Source: Hyphomonadaceae bacterium
GTDB taxonomy: Bacteria > Pseudomonadota > Alphaproteobacteria > Caulobacterales > Aquidulcibacteraceae
Reading direction: 5' to 3'
Assembly: GCA_016791385.1 (NCBI GenBank)
Contig: JAEUMR010000027.1
Span: 1-64,000 of the forward strand
Length of the DNA: 64,000 bases
Shown: positions 42,403 through 51,026 of the stretch, piece by piece
How the letters are laid out: each line of letters opens with the position of its first letter
How positions within the stretch are numbered: the first letter of the stretch is position 1
Made by a program: the position numbers and the translations under genes
The notes under the pieces: generated by a model
The model's input: only the letters and a program-made list of their open reading frames with translations
What the model was told of the DNA's origin: nothing
The model's database searches: none

Positions 42403-42432
42403 GCGGGCTCCTTCGAGTCGCCCGCACCTTAG

Positions 42433-42954
42433 TCAGAAATCGTTGATGCTCATATCGGCGCGCCATGGCCAGGCGTCGGGCCGGAGGCCGCAAGTCGCGG
42501 GAGTGAAATTCTCTTTCGTGACGGCGACCGTGTTGGTTGGCGTCTCTTCGATCCGCACTTCGCTCACGCTGAAGGGCAGACCATCTGCCTCAAGGAAGGC
42601 GGTGAGTTTGAGCCAGAAGCAAGCAGCGAGCGCTTCGGTAGTGGGATCGCCTTGAAACGTCATGACTTGCTTTAGACGCGCAGGCTCATGTGCTTGGAAA
42701 TAGCCGATGAGCGGATCGTCTTCGCCGAGGTGCAGCGTGTGATCGACGTGTTCGTCGATCCATTGATGCCAACGGCGCTTCACCTGCTCGAACGGGGCTG
42801 CTGAGTTGGCGCCGCCAAAGCGGAATTGCTCCAGCGGATCAAGCCGGACGGTGACGAACTCGTTGTGCCCGTGGGGGATCGCACATTTGCGGCTGTCGGT
42901 CTTCAACAGCCTGTGCGCCATCGCATAGCGACGGGTGAATTCTAGCGCAGCCAT
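42433..42954 (-). CDS. queD: 6-carboxytetrahydropterin synthase-like
   Basis: 173 residues of the PTPS/QueD fold. The zinc histidines are H14 (AMAHRL) and H28/H30 in HGHN, and the catalytic Cys24 sits four residues before the HGH (CAIPHGH), as in QueD, which makes 6-carboxytetrahydropterin for queuosine. Late EETPTNT (about 142-148) carries the substrate-binding Glu. ATG 42954 begins MAALEF; longer upstream frames show no family sequence. No other queuosine gene (queC, queE) is adjacent, so this role rests on the motif. The insert QFRFGGANSAAPFEQVKRRW is longer than in small QueD proteins. Confidence 0.8.
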   Translation of the reverse strand: MAALEFTRRYAMAHRLLKTDSRKCAIPHGHNEFVTVRLDPLEQFRFGGANSAAPFEQVKRRWHQWIDEHVDHTLHLGEDDPLIGYFQAHEPARLKQVMTFQGDPTTEALAACFWLKLTAFLEADGLPFSVSEVRIEETPTNTVAVTKENFTPATCGLRPDAWPWRADMSINDF

Positions 42955-43030
42955 ATCTCTTCTTCCGGGCATTCCCGCAGAACAGACGGGCGCCAGGGCG
43001 CTGCTTAGGCGCTTGCGCAGCCGATCGCAA

Positions 43031-43258
43031 TCAGCGGTGGTTGTCGTTCCAAACCGGCTTGCCGAGATTGACCTGCTCGGGGGAGGTGAGCCCGCCCACG
43101 GCCGCGCCGATAATGGCGCCGGGGATGACGCCGACACCGCCAGCGATCAAGCCAGCGCCGCCGCCAATGGCCGCGCCCGAGGCGAGCCGGTCGCCCGTTT
43201 GCGTGCCGCAGGCAGCCAGCGCGAGCGAGGCGGCGACAAGCAAGATGCCCTTGTTCAT
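43031..43258 (-). CDS. Small glycine-zipper lipoprotein
   Basis: 75 residues. A signal with lipobox LAAC (Cys17, MNKGILLVAASLALAAC) is followed by a glycine-zipper (SGAAIGGGAGLIAGGVGVIPGAIIGAAVGGL, about 27-57), typical of small outer-membrane or envelope lipoproteins such as YMGG-like proteins. It has a GGAGGG ribosome-binding site before ATG 43258. Its role is unknown, perhaps envelope stress. It stands alone with 157 bases upstream that hold no gene I can see. Confidence 0.8.
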   Translation of the reverse strand: MNKGILLVAASLALAACGTQTGDRLASGAAIGGGAGLIAGGVGVIPGAIIGAAVGGLTSPEQVNLGKPVWNDNHR

Positions 43259-43415
43259 GATGCCCTCCATTGGGGGGATTGGGAAAATGCGCCGGGAACA
43301 AGCGGCGCCCATGTGGAAGAATTGTGGCTCTTCCCCTGCGAATTGAAGCGGGCCGGCGCGCCGGTGGTTTTGTCGCGCACTTGAACGCCTGGGTCGAGAG
43401 CGTGGTTCCCCGGGA

Positions 43416-44345
43416 TCAGAACCAGCGCCGCCATTTCGCCACGCCGAAGAGGGCGGCGGGGGCTAGCAGCATCAGCGCAAACCCAACCCAGGGCCCCCAA
43501 GGCTCATGGAACCAATCCATCGCCTCGAAGTTCATGCCGAAGATCGAGGCCACGAGGGTGGGCGGCACAAACGCCATGGTTGCAAGCGACAGCGCTTTCA
43601 GGACGTTGGTCTGCTGGGCGTTGATCAGACCCAGCATCGCGTCCTGCAGATACGAAAGGCGCGGCTGCAGCGTCTCCGAGATGCGCTCAAGTTCGCTCAC
43701 ATCGCGCGTCAGCGCGGCGATGCGGACGCTGTCGAGGCCGTACCTGCCCTTGGTGGCGCGCGCATAAACGAGAAGTCGCTGCAGGCTCGCCAGGGAGTCA
43801 TGCACCAGCGCCGAGAGAGCGCCGACGCGGCCGAGATCGCGAAGCGCCGTGCGCAGGTCGATGCTGTCGGCTTCATTGAAGACGCGGCCGGAGATGGTGT
43901 TCGCTTCGCGCGTGCCGTCAGCGAGGACGTCCGACAGTCGCTCGGCCGCGCCTTCGATCAGCGCCAGCATGACGTCGGCGCCGGTTTGCGCGGAAGCGAC
44001 GCGCGCCGAGGATCGGCCTTGACCAATCTCGAACGCGCGCGGCCGGATCTGGCGCACGGTGACGAGCTTGCCCTGGGTGAGAATGAAGGTGACGGGGCCT
44101 GAGACAAATCGGCCTTCGTCTCTGCGGCCCAACAGGGTGGCGGTGAGGTGGAGGGACTCGCCTTCCTCATAGAAGCGTGCCGAGTCCTCGAATGCTGCGC
44201 GCTCAGCAGGGGTCGGCACATCGATGCCGAGCGAATGCTCGACCTCGGCCTCCTCGGCCTCGCTGGGCGATTCCAGGTCGTACCAAAGCGCGCTTGCGTC
44301 ACCGCACGGCGCTTCGGCGCCGCCGCGGGCGATTACACGAAGCAT
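43416..44345 (-). CDS. CorA-family divalent-metal (Mg2+) transporter
   Basis: 309 residues. Long cytoplasmic helices with LISETLQPRLSYLQDAMLGLINAQQTNVLKALSLAT (about 229-263) lead to the first membrane helix, ending in GMNFEAMDWFHEPWG (about 279-293), which is the GMN filter loop of CorA channels; a second helix follows. These form pentameric channels for Mg2+ or Zn2+/Co2+. It has no N-terminal ZntB-specific features that would point to zinc export, so Mg2+ import is the default. It is in the leftward block between the amidohydrolase and the glycine-zipper lipoprotein, with no tight overlap. Confidence 0.9.
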   Translation of the reverse strand: MLRVIARGGAEAPCGDASALWYDLESPSEAEEAEVEHSLGIDVPTPAERAAFEDSARFYEEGESLHLTATLLGRRDEGRFVSGPVTFILTQGKLVTVRQIRPRAFEIGQGRSSARVASAQTGADVMLALIEGAAERLSDVLADGTREANTISGRVFNEADSIDLRTALRDLGRVGALSALVHDSLASLQRLLVYARATKGRYGLDSVRIAALTRDVSELERISETLQPRLSYLQDAMLGLINAQQTNVLKALSLATMAFVPPTLVASIFGMNFEAMDWFHEPWGPWVGFALMLLAPAALFGVAKWRRWF

Positions 44346-44390
44346 GGCGCCAGATAGGACTGCGCCGCGCCTTTGGGCAAGCGCCGCCTG

Positions 44391-45704
44391 CTATTCGTTC
44401 TTCTGCGCGACCCCGCGCGCCATGACGAATCGCACGTTCATGAGCGTGGCGACGTCGGCCAGCGGGTCGCCGTCCACAGCGATGATGTCGGCGGAATAGC
44501 CCGTGGCGATGCGGCCAGCGACGGCGCCAAGCTGCAGGTGGTCGGCAGCGTTCACGGTCGCCATCTGGATTGTCTGCAGCGGGGTGTAACCGGCGTCGAC
44601 CAGCAATTGGAACTCACGCGCATTCATGCCGTGCGGGGAGACCCCGGTGTCGGTGCCGAAGGCGATGCGCACGCCAGCAGCACGCGCCATGCGCACCATG
44701 CGCACGAGATCGGGGCCGACGCGGCGCGCCTTGTCAGCTTGCGCCGGCGTGAGCACGCCGCCTCGTTCGGCCAGTTGGCCAACCCACCAGCCCGCCATCA
44801 TGGTCGGAACGAGGTAGCGATCGCCCTGACGCAGCAGGCGGATCGACTCGCGGTCGAGATAAGTGCCGTGTTCGATGGAATCGACGCCTGCCCGCAGCGC
44901 CGCGTTGATGCCGTCCGTGCCGTGCGCGTGCGCCGTCACCCGGCGACCCATCATATGCGCCGCGCGTACGATGGCGGTGAGTTCCTCATCGGTGAGCTGC
45001 TGGGAAACGCCGGCTGCGGTGTTCGAGAGCACGCCGCCGCTCGATGTGATCTTGATGATGTCCGCGCCGGCTTGGATCTGGCGGCGGGTCGCGCGCATGC
45101 AGGCGTCCGGACCCGAGCAGGCCGATACGCTGCGCAGAACGTTGATGATGTCGGGCGCAAAGCCATTGGCGTCGCCATGTCCGCCGTCAGGCGTGACGGC
45201 GGAGCCAGCGGCGATGATGCGCGGACCCGGCACGCGGCTCTCAGCGATGGCGCGGCGAAGGGCGAAGATGGCGTCATTGCTGGCGCCGAGGTCCGCCACT
45301 GTTGTGAAGCCCGCCATCAGCGTCTTGCGCGCATTCTCGGCGCCGCGAAGCGCCTGGTCCGACACAGTGAGCTGCACCTCATCGAGCAATTGGTTCGGGC
45401 CAAGCTCGCTGGTGAGGTGGACGTGGCTGTCGATGAGGCCCGGAAGGACGAAACGATTGCGCTCGTCGATCACTCGGGCGCCGGCTGGCGTCACATAGCC
45501 GGGGGCGATTTCGAGCACGCGTCCGTCCGCGCCAACCAGAATGGATTGCTCGTTGAGCACCCGCCCGGTCGCCGGGTCGGCGAGCAGGCGGCCGGCGTGG
45601 ATGACGGTCGCGGCCTGACCATTCGCCTCTTGGGCGAAACTCGATCCGGCCAGCAACGCCATCGAGGCGAGTGCACCGATCCAGGTGAGTGCGCGATGCA
45701 GCAT
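44391..45704 (-). CDS. Secreted amidohydrolase (imidazolonepropionase/prolidase-like)
   Basis: 437 residues. A signal peptide (about 1-24, AGSSFAQ) precedes an amidohydrolase metal site: PGLIDSHVHLTSE (about 88-100) has the HxH pair, then ADIIKITSSGG (about 213-223) supplies a Lys, VTAHAHGTDGINAALRAGVDSIEHG (about 254-278) has two His, and IAFGTDTGVSP (about 346-356) the final Asp. This layout is that of the Xaa-Pro or imidazolonepropionase-like family, many exported, that cleave peptides or cyclic amides in the periplasm. The substrate is undecided. It is read leftward with gaps of 45-64 bases to its neighbours. Confidence 0.82.
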   Translation of the reverse strand: MLHRALTWIGALASMALLAGSSFAQEANGQAATVIHAGRLLADPATGRVLNEQSILVGADGRVLEIAPGYVTPAGARVIDERNRFVLPGLIDSHVHLTSELGPNQLLDEVQLTVSDQALRGAENARKTLMAGFTTVADLGASNDAIFALRRAIAESRVPGPRIIAAGSAVTPDGGHGDANGFAPDIINVLRSVSACSGPDACMRATRRQIQAGADIIKITSSGGVLSNTAAGVSQQLTDEELTAIVRAAHMMGRRVTAHAHGTDGINAALRAGVDSIEHGTYLDRESIRLLRQGDRYLVPTMMAGWWVGQLAERGGVLTPAQADKARRVGPDLVRMVRMARAAGVRIAFGTDTGVSPHGMNAREFQLLVDAGYTPLQTIQMATVNAADHLQLGAVAGRIATGYSADIIAVDGDPLADVATLMNVRFVMARGVAQKNE

Positions 45705-45768
45705 AGTATCCCCCTTGCGGGCTCATTGATCCGCTGCCCGCAGCGGCCCGTCAACGTCGTTGCGGCGA

Positions 45769-46197
45769 TTACCAGTACATGACGAACTGCGCGATGATGA
45801 AGGCGGCGATCACGGCGAACGCAATCGCGACGGCAAGCGCAGGGCCGCGATCGGAAAGCTGCATCACGGGCTTGTGGTCGGGTACGCGCGCGCCCGCGGC
45901 CAGGAGCGCCTGATACTGAGTTTCCTGGCCCATGAAGATGCGGTCAGCGCCAATCCAGCCAATGGAGGCAAAGGCAGGAATGGAAAGCGCGAACAGGCGC
46001 AGGTCAGAGAGCAGTTGTCTGCCGGTCTCGTAAGCGTGCACGCCCGGTGTGTGCGCCCCTTGTCCCTGCAGCAAAAGCGCGAAGACGAAACCGCCCAGTG
46101 CACCAATGGCGAGCCCACGCAGGCCAATTGCAAACCGGCCGGGGCGGCGCCGGTGCGACCACGCATAAAGGAAGAGATCGCGCTGCCGTTCGTTCAC
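45769..46197 (-). CDS. Small membrane protein, unknown
   Basis: 142 residues with about three hydrophobic helices (LRGLAIGALGGFVFALLL, FALSIPAFASIGWI, VAIAFAVIAAFIIAQFVMYW), beginning MNERQRDLFLYAWSHRRRP, a basic amphipathic start. No known family. The GTG start overlaps the upstream kinase stop by GTGA, so it is translationally coupled to the APH-type kinase. That link hints at a membrane-side role for the kinase, but no function is evident. It lies between the kinase and the secreted amidohydrolase. Confidence 0.5.
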   Translation of the reverse strand: MNERQRDLFLYAWSHRRRPGRFAIGLRGLAIGALGGFVFALLLQGQGAHTPGVHAYETGRQLLSDLRLFALSIPAFASIGWIGADRIFMGQETQYQALLAAGARVPDHKPVMQLSDRGPALAVAIAFAVIAAFIIAQFVMYW

Positions 46198-47273
46198 TTA
46201 AGGCCCGCGCGCTGTGCATACATGAAGGCCGCGTTCGCGAGCGGGCGAATACGCGCGATCATCTGCGTGGCGTGCGCGCTCGCTGCGGTGCCGTCGCGCA
46301 CGCGGCCGGCGATGCCTTGCAGAATGCAGGCGAGGCGGAAGGCGTTGTACGCAAAATACCAATCAAGCGCCGGGATGCCGTCGCGGCTGGTCTGTTCACA
46401 ATAGAGCGCGACCGTTTCAGCCAGCGTTGGGATTCCCAGGGCTTCGCAATCAAGTCCGCCAAGTCCGGCGCGGCCATCGTGCGGCATGACCCAGTTCATC
46501 AGGTAGTAGGTGAAGTCGCCGAGCGGATCGCCGAGCGTAGAGAGTTCCCAATCGAGCACCGCGATCACGCGCGGCTCCGTCTGGTGCACGATCAGATTAT
46601 CGAGCCGGTAGTCGCCATGCACGATCGACGTGCGCTCGCCGGGGGGAATGGTCACCGGCAGCCATTTGATCAGCCGGTTCATCTCATCGATGGTCTCGGT
46701 CTCGGACAGTTTGTACTGCTTCGACCAGCGGTCGATCTGGCGGGCAAAGTAATTGCCCGGCTTGCCGAAATCGCTGAGACCGACTTTCTCGTGATCGGTG
46801 TTGTGAAGCTTCGCGAGCGTGGCGATCTTGTTCTCGTAGAGGCGCCGGCGATCGGCCTTTTCCAGTTCGGGCAATGCGCCGTTCCACAGCACGCGGCCTT
46901 CCACCATCTCCATCACGTAGAACATCGCGCCAAGCACGCTGTCGTCGGTGCAGAGCGCGTAGGGGCGTGCGACTGGAAAGCCGGTTGGGTAAAGCGCCGA
47001 GATGACGCGAAACTCGCGGTCGACCGCATGCGCCGAGGGCAGCAATTTGCCGCCGGGCTTCTTGCGCAGCACGTACTTTCGGTTCGGCGTAACGACCTGA
47101 TAGGTCGGGTTAGACTGACCGCCCTTGAACTGATTGATGCTCAGCGGCCCCTGATAGCCTTCGACATTGGCCTTCATCCAGGCATCGAGCGCCGCTTCGT
47201 CCAGGCGATGGCGTTCTTCGACCGGCTTGACGCCTTTGAAATCGGCGTGGGGGTCTTCTGTGTTCTGCGTCAT
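46194..47273 (-). CDS. APH-type phosphotransferase (ACAD10/11 kinase-domain-like)
   Basis: 359 residues of the aminoglycoside-phosphotransferase/choline-kinase fold. Motifs: the glycine-rich QFKGGQSNPTYQV (about 48-60) with YVLRKKPGGKLL (about 66-77), the catalytic loop SIVHGDYRLDNLIVH (about 200-214) and the metal-binding IAVLDWELSTLGDPLGDFTYYLMNW (about 220-244). Human ACAD10/11 carry this kinase domain fused to an acyl-CoA dehydrogenase; they phosphorylate 4-hydroxyacyl groups. Here both domains exist as separate genes 4.6 kb apart. ATG 47273 is chosen because the longer frame upstream approaches purD. It is followed by a coupled membrane gene. Confidence 0.82.
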   Translation of the reverse strand: MTQNTEDPHADFKGVKPVEERHRLDEAALDAWMKANVEGYQGPLSINQFKGGQSNPTYQVVTPNRKYVLRKKPGGKLLPSAHAVDREFRVISALYPTGFPVARPYALCTDDSVLGAMFYVMEMVEGRVLWNGALPELEKADRRRLYENKIATLAKLHNTDHEKVGLSDFGKPGNYFARQIDRWSKQYKLSETETIDEMNRLIKWLPVTIPPGERTSIVHGDYRLDNLIVHQTEPRVIAVLDWELSTLGDPLGDFTYYLMNWVMPHDGRAGLGGLDCEALGIPTLAETVALYCEQTSRDGIPALDWYFAYNAFRLACILQGIAGRVRDGTAASAHATQMIARIRPLANAAFMYAQRAGLK

Positions 47274-47314
47274 GGGCCCGACCTTAGAGACGAGGCCGCG
47301 CGCAGGGCAAGGTG

Positions 47315-48592
47315 CTACAGCGAGAGCGCGCGCCAACCGATGTCGCTACGGCAGAAGCCGCCGGGCCAGTCGACCCGCCGCACGGCGTCGTAGGCCGAGC
47401 CGATCGCATCCTTCAGCGTCTCGCCAACCGCCGTCACGTTGAGCACGCGTCCGCCCGCGGCGCGCAGCGTGCCGTCTTCGTCCAGGCGCGTGCCGGCATG
47501 GAAGACCTCGACATCGGGCACTAAGCTGGCGTCGGCGAGGCCGCGGATAACCGAACCGGTCAGCGGCTCGTCGGGGTAGCCTTGCGCGGCGTAGACGACT
47601 GTGACCGCCGGGCGGGGATCCCATTCGAGCGGCGCCGCGGCGGCGAGTTCGCCTTTGGCGGCGGCGAGCAGAACGGGCGCCAAGTCGCTCTTGAGACGCC
47701 GCATCAGCGTCTGGCATTCTGGATCGCCGAAGCGGACGTTGAACTCGATCAGCTTTGGGCCCTCGGGCGTGATCATCAGGCCCGCGAACAGCACGCCGAC
47801 AAAAGGGCGGCCTTCGGCCTTCATCCCGCGCAGCGTCGGCAGGATGATGCGCTCCATGGTCTGATCGCGCACCGCGTCGGTGAATACTGGCGCTGGGGAA
47901 TAGGCGCCCATGCCGCCCGTGTTGGGCCCCTTGTCGCCATCATAGGCGCGCTTGTGATCTTGTGCGGCGACCAGCGGGATCGCGGTTTCGCCATCGCACA
48001 ACGCAAAGAAGCTTGCTTCTTCGCCGGGCAGGAAGTCCTCGATGACGATGCGCTGTCCGGCGGTGCCGAACTTGCGCAGGAAGAGAATTTCATCGATCGC
48101 CGCATCGGCGTCGCGGCGTGTTTCGGCGATGACGACGCCTTTGCCGCCTGCAAGTCCATCGGCCTTGATCACGAACGGCGGTTCGCGATCGCCGAGATAG
48201 GCTTTGGCGCGAATGGCGTCGTCGAAGACCTTGTACTCCGCCGTCGGCACGCCGTGCCGGAAGCAGAATTCCTTCATGAAGGCTTTCGAGGCTTCGAGTT
48301 CCGCAGCCGCCTTGCTCGGGCCGAAACACGGCACCCCGACTTGCGACAGCGCATCGGCCAAGCCCGCAGCAGCGGCGGCTTCCGGGCCGATGACGACGAG
48401 CCCGACCTGCTCACGCATCGCGAACGCGGCGAGTTCGCGTGTATCCTCAGCCTTGATAGGGACGGTCCGCCCAAGCTCCGCCAGCCCCGGGTTTCCCGGC
48501 GCAGAGATAACTTCGGAAACGAGCGGGCTTTGCTTGAGTTTCCAGCCGAGCGCGTGCTCGCGTCCGCCTGACCCAACGACAAGAATCTTCAT
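47315..48592 (-). CDS. purD: Phosphoribosylamine--glycine ligase
   Basis: Second step of purine synthesis: joins glycine to phosphoribosylamine with ATP. The 425-residue ATP-grasp protein begins KILVVGSGGREHALGWKL (about 2-19), the family fingerprint, has KADGLAGGKGVVIAET (about 145-160) and FNVRFGDPECQTL (about 284-296), typical of PurD. Length is normal. It is 41 bases before the kinase gene and divergent from DUF1330. No other pur gene is in the window, matching the scattered purine genes of many alphaproteobacteria. Confidence 0.96.
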   Translation of the reverse strand: MKILVVGSGGREHALGWKLKQSPLVSEVISAPGNPGLAELGRTVPIKAEDTRELAAFAMREQVGLVVIGPEAAAAAGLADALSQVGVPCFGPSKAAAELEASKAFMKEFCFRHGVPTAEYKVFDDAIRAKAYLGDREPPFVIKADGLAGGKGVVIAETRRDADAAIDEILFLRKFGTAGQRIVIEDFLPGEEASFFALCDGETAIPLVAAQDHKRAYDGDKGPNTGGMGAYSPAPVFTDAVRDQTMERIILPTLRGMKAEGRPFVGVLFAGLMITPEGPKLIEFNVRFGDPECQTLMRRLKSDLAPVLLAAAKGELAAAAPLEWDPRPAVTVVYAAQGYPDEPLTGSVIRGLADASLVPDVEVFHAGTRLDEDGTLRAAGGRVLNVTAVGETLKDAIGSAYDAVRRVDWPGGFCRSDIGWRALSL

Positions 48593-48652
48593 AGCTGCTT
48601 GGCTTGGGGCGGGACGCCTTTAGGGTCAAGATGAACCCGACGGAGATGCATC

Positions 48653-49078
48653 ATGAGCGACCTGATCAACCCCACCAAGGAGCAATTCGCCGCGTTCCGG
48701 GCGCTTCCGGATGAGGGGCCGATCCACATGCTCAACCTGATCCGGCTGCGTGGCCGCGCGGCATACGAGGATGGCCGCGCCGCCACTGGGGCGGAGGCCT
48801 ATCAAGCCTATGCACGCGAGAGCGGGCCAGTGTTCGAGCGCGTCGGCGGGCGCCAGCACTGGATCGGCCGTTTCGATTGCATCGTGATCGGGCCGGAGGA
48901 GGAGCGCTGGGATATCGCCTTCATCGCCGAGTACCCAAACCCGGGCGCGTTCGTCGAGATGCTGCGCGATCCCGTCTACCGCGAAGCCGTTAAACACCGC
49001 ACGGCTGCGGTGGAAGAGAGCAGGCTTATCCGGCTGAAACCGCAGCAGAGCGGACAGGGGTTTGGAAGCGTTCTCTAG
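48653..49078 (+). CDS. DUF1330-family protein
   Basis: 141 residues with PDEGPIHMLNLIRLRGRAAYEDGRAATGAEAYQAYARES (about 19-57) and EERWDIAFIAEYPNPGAFVEMLRDPVYREAVKHRTAAVEESRLIRL (about 84-129), the DUF1330 form of a dimeric alpha/beta barrel. The family has no established reaction; members bind or turn over small organic acids. The GGAG six bases before ATG 48653 supports the start. It is divergent from purD and ends 18 bases before the convergent globin gene. Confidence 0.75.
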   Translation: MSDLINPTKEQFAAFRALPDEGPIHMLNLIRLRGRAAYEDGRAATGAEAYQAYARESGPVFERVGGRQHWIGRFDCIVIGPEEERWDIAFIAEYPNPGAFVEMLRDPVYREAVKHRTAAVEESRLIRLKPQQSGQGFGSVL

Positions 49079-49096
49079 TCCTCCCGCGTCAGGACC

Positions 49097-49555
49097 TCAG
49101 GCGCCAACGAAACGATCAAGATCGGCCAGCATGTTTCGCCACGCTGCTGCCGTTTCAGCGCTCCAGTCAGCGCCGCAGGCGTCTCGGACTGTCTCGGAGA
49201 TGATGGCGAAGAAGCGTGAGAAGGACGTCCGCGGGACATTGTAGGCGTCGTGGTTGCTGGCTTCGGCGCTGATCATGTGATGCGCGTAAGCGCGCTCGCC
49301 GATGAAGTCGAATAGCGTGTCGAAGGCCCGCGCCAGCATCTCGCCCCGCACAGCGCCGTTGGTGTCCATCACGAACAGCGGCTCAAATTCGGGGCGCTCG
49401 CGAAAGAGGCGCGCATAGATCGCCTCCGTGAGATCACCCCCGCGCTCGGCGGCTAACTCAAGGCTGGCGTTGATCAGGGCGGCGTCTGTAGCAGGCGTCT
49501 TCGCGGACACGGCGGCCTCAGGATATCCACAGGTGGGGCTCGCAATATGCTCCAC
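49097..49555 (-). CDS. Single-domain globin-like protein
   Basis: 152 residues from GTG 49555 (or 137 from GTG 49510). The body is a globin-like helical protein: ELAAERGGDLTEAIYARLFRERPEFEPLFVMD (about 33-64) matches the A-B-C helices, and NHDAYNVPRTSFSRFFAIISETVRDACGADWSAETAAAWRNMLADL (about 101-145) contains the candidate haem-proximal His102 and the typical 'AW' of the H-helix. It may bind O2 or NO. It is divergent from xseA (49 bases) and convergent with DUF1330. Haem binding is inferred only from the fold-like pattern. Confidence 0.65.
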   Translation of the reverse strand: MEHIASPTCGYPEAAVSAKTPATDAALINASLELAAERGGDLTEAIYARLFRERPEFEPLFVMDTNGAVRGEMLARAFDTLFDFIGERAYAHHMISAEASNHDAYNVPRTSFSRFFAIISETVRDACGADWSAETAAAWRNMLADLDRFVGA

Positions 49556-49604
49556 GTTTGCGGCGGGGCCAACGCGCCGCGCCGAGTCGGCCTATATTGA
49601 GCCG

Positions 49605-51026
49605 ATGACGGACGTCGCGCCCGCCCCAGCCAACTCCAATTTACCCGAGCTCACGGTTTCCGAGCTCGCGCAGGCGGTGAAGCGCACGGTCGAGCGCGAT
49701 TTCGACCGTGTGCGGGTGCGCGGCGAGCTCGGCCGGGTGATGATCGCCAAGTCCGGCCACCTGTACGTCGATCTAAAAGACGCGGACGCCTCGATTTCCA
49801 CCGTGATGTGGCGCTCAAATGTGCAGGCGCTGACCTTCAAGCCGGAGGAGGGACTGGAGGTGGTGGCCGAGGGGCGGCTGTCGACGTTCCCGGGGCGGTC
49901 GCAATACCAGCTCGTCGCCGAGCGGATGGCGCCGGCGGGCGTCGGCGCGCTGTTGGCGCAGCTGGAAAAGCTGAAGGCGCGGCTGGCGGCGGAGGGCCTG
50001 TTCGCGCCGGCGCGTAAGAAGGCCATTCCCTACTTGCCGCGCACCATTGGCGTCGTGACCTCGCCCACTGGCGCTGTCATTCGCGACATTCTGCATCGCC
50101 TCGCCGAACGCTTCCCGCGTCGTGTCATCCTCTGGCCGGTGCTGGTGCAGGGCCCCGAGGCGGCCGGCCAAGTCGCGCGCGCGATCAAAGGCTTCAACGC
50201 GCTTGAAGGCGAGATGCGGCCGGACGTTCTGATCGTGGCGCGCGGTGGTGGCTCAATCGAGGATCTTTGGGCCTTCAACGAAGAGGTCGTCGTACGCGCC
50301 GCCGCGGAGAGCGCGATCCCGCTGATCAGCGCCGTGGGCCATGAGACCGACACGACGCTGATCGATTTTGCCTCCGACTTGCGCGCGCCGACGCCGACAG
50401 GAGCGGCCGAAAAAGCGGTGCCCGTGCGCGCCGAATTGATTGAACGGATTACGACGATCGAGGGGCGCTTGCGCAACGGATTGGTGCGCGGCGTGGAGCG
50501 CAGGCGCACGGAAGTGCGAGCGGCGGCGGGGCGGCTGCCGCGGCTCGAAACGCTCTTCCAGATTCCCCAGCAACGCTATGACCGGGCTGCGGAGCGGTTG
50601 AATGCGGCATTGGTTGCGAACGCGCGCGCTGCACAATCCAAGTTGGACCGCATCGCGGCGCGGTTGCGGCCACAGGCGCTGGGGCAGGACATCGTCCGCC
50701 GACGCGAGAAGCTGTTGCAATGCGCGGCGCGGCTCGATCCGGCGGTGAAGCGCGGCCTTGACGCACGGCGTCAGGAATTGCAGAGCGCCGCGCGCATGCT
50801 GGAATCGCTTTCGCACAAGAGCGTGCTGGCGCGCGGTTTCGCCATGGTGCACCGCGAGGACGGCACGCTGGTGCGCTCGGCCAAGGAACTCTCCGCTGGC
50901 GACGAAATCGACCTTACCTTCGCAGACGATACGCAGAAGGCGGTTATCGATCCCAAGCGCGCGCCGGAGGGAGCAAAACCCAAAGCAAAGGCCAAGCCCG
51001 GCGGCGACCAGGGCAGCTTGTTCTAG
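49605..51026 (+). CDS. xseA: Exodeoxyribonuclease VII large subunit
   Basis: Part of the single-strand DNA exonuclease VII. The 473-residue protein begins with an OB-like domain (LPELTVSELAQAVKRTVERDFDRVRVRGELG, about 13-43), then the catalytic domain (LPRTIGVVTSPTGAVIRDILHRLAERFP and IVARGGGSIEDLWAFNEE and SAVGHETDTTLIDFASDLRAPTPTGAAE), and a coiled-coil C-terminal part (about 290-430). ATG 49605 is taken because the longer frame upstream lacks this domain start. The small subunit xseB is not visible. Its end overlaps AsmA's stop by four bases (CTAG). Confidence 0.95.
   Translation: MTDVAPAPANSNLPELTVSELAQAVKRTVERDFDRVRVRGELGRVMIAKSGHLYVDLKDADASISTVMWRSNVQALTFKPEEGLEVVAEGRLSTFPGRSQYQLVAERMAPAGVGALLAQLEKLKARLAAEGLFAPARKKAIPYLPRTIGVVTSPTGAVIRDILHRLAERFPRRVILWPVLVQGPEAAGQVARAIKGFNALEGEMRPDVLIVARGGGSIEDLWAFNEEVVVRAAAESAIPLISAVGHETDTTLIDFASDLRAPTPTGAAEKAVPVRAELIERITTIEGRLRNGLVRGVERRRTEVRAAAGRLPRLETLFQIPQQRYDRAAERLNAALVANARAAQSKLDRIAARLRPQALGQDIVRRREKLLQCAARLDPAVKRGLDARRQELQSAARMLESLSHKSVLARGFAMVHREDGTLVRSAKELSAGDEIDLTFADDTQKAVIDPKRAPEGAKPKAKAKPGGDQGSLF

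Noticed and set aside
43353-43364. CCGGCGCGCCGG palindrome near the corA end as a terminator
   Set aside because: On the minus strand no T-tract follows; on the plus strand no gene ends there.
43255-43500. Open frame between the glycine-zipper lipoprotein and corA
   Set aside because: Overlaps both neighbours, has no plausible start signal and no recognisable sequence.
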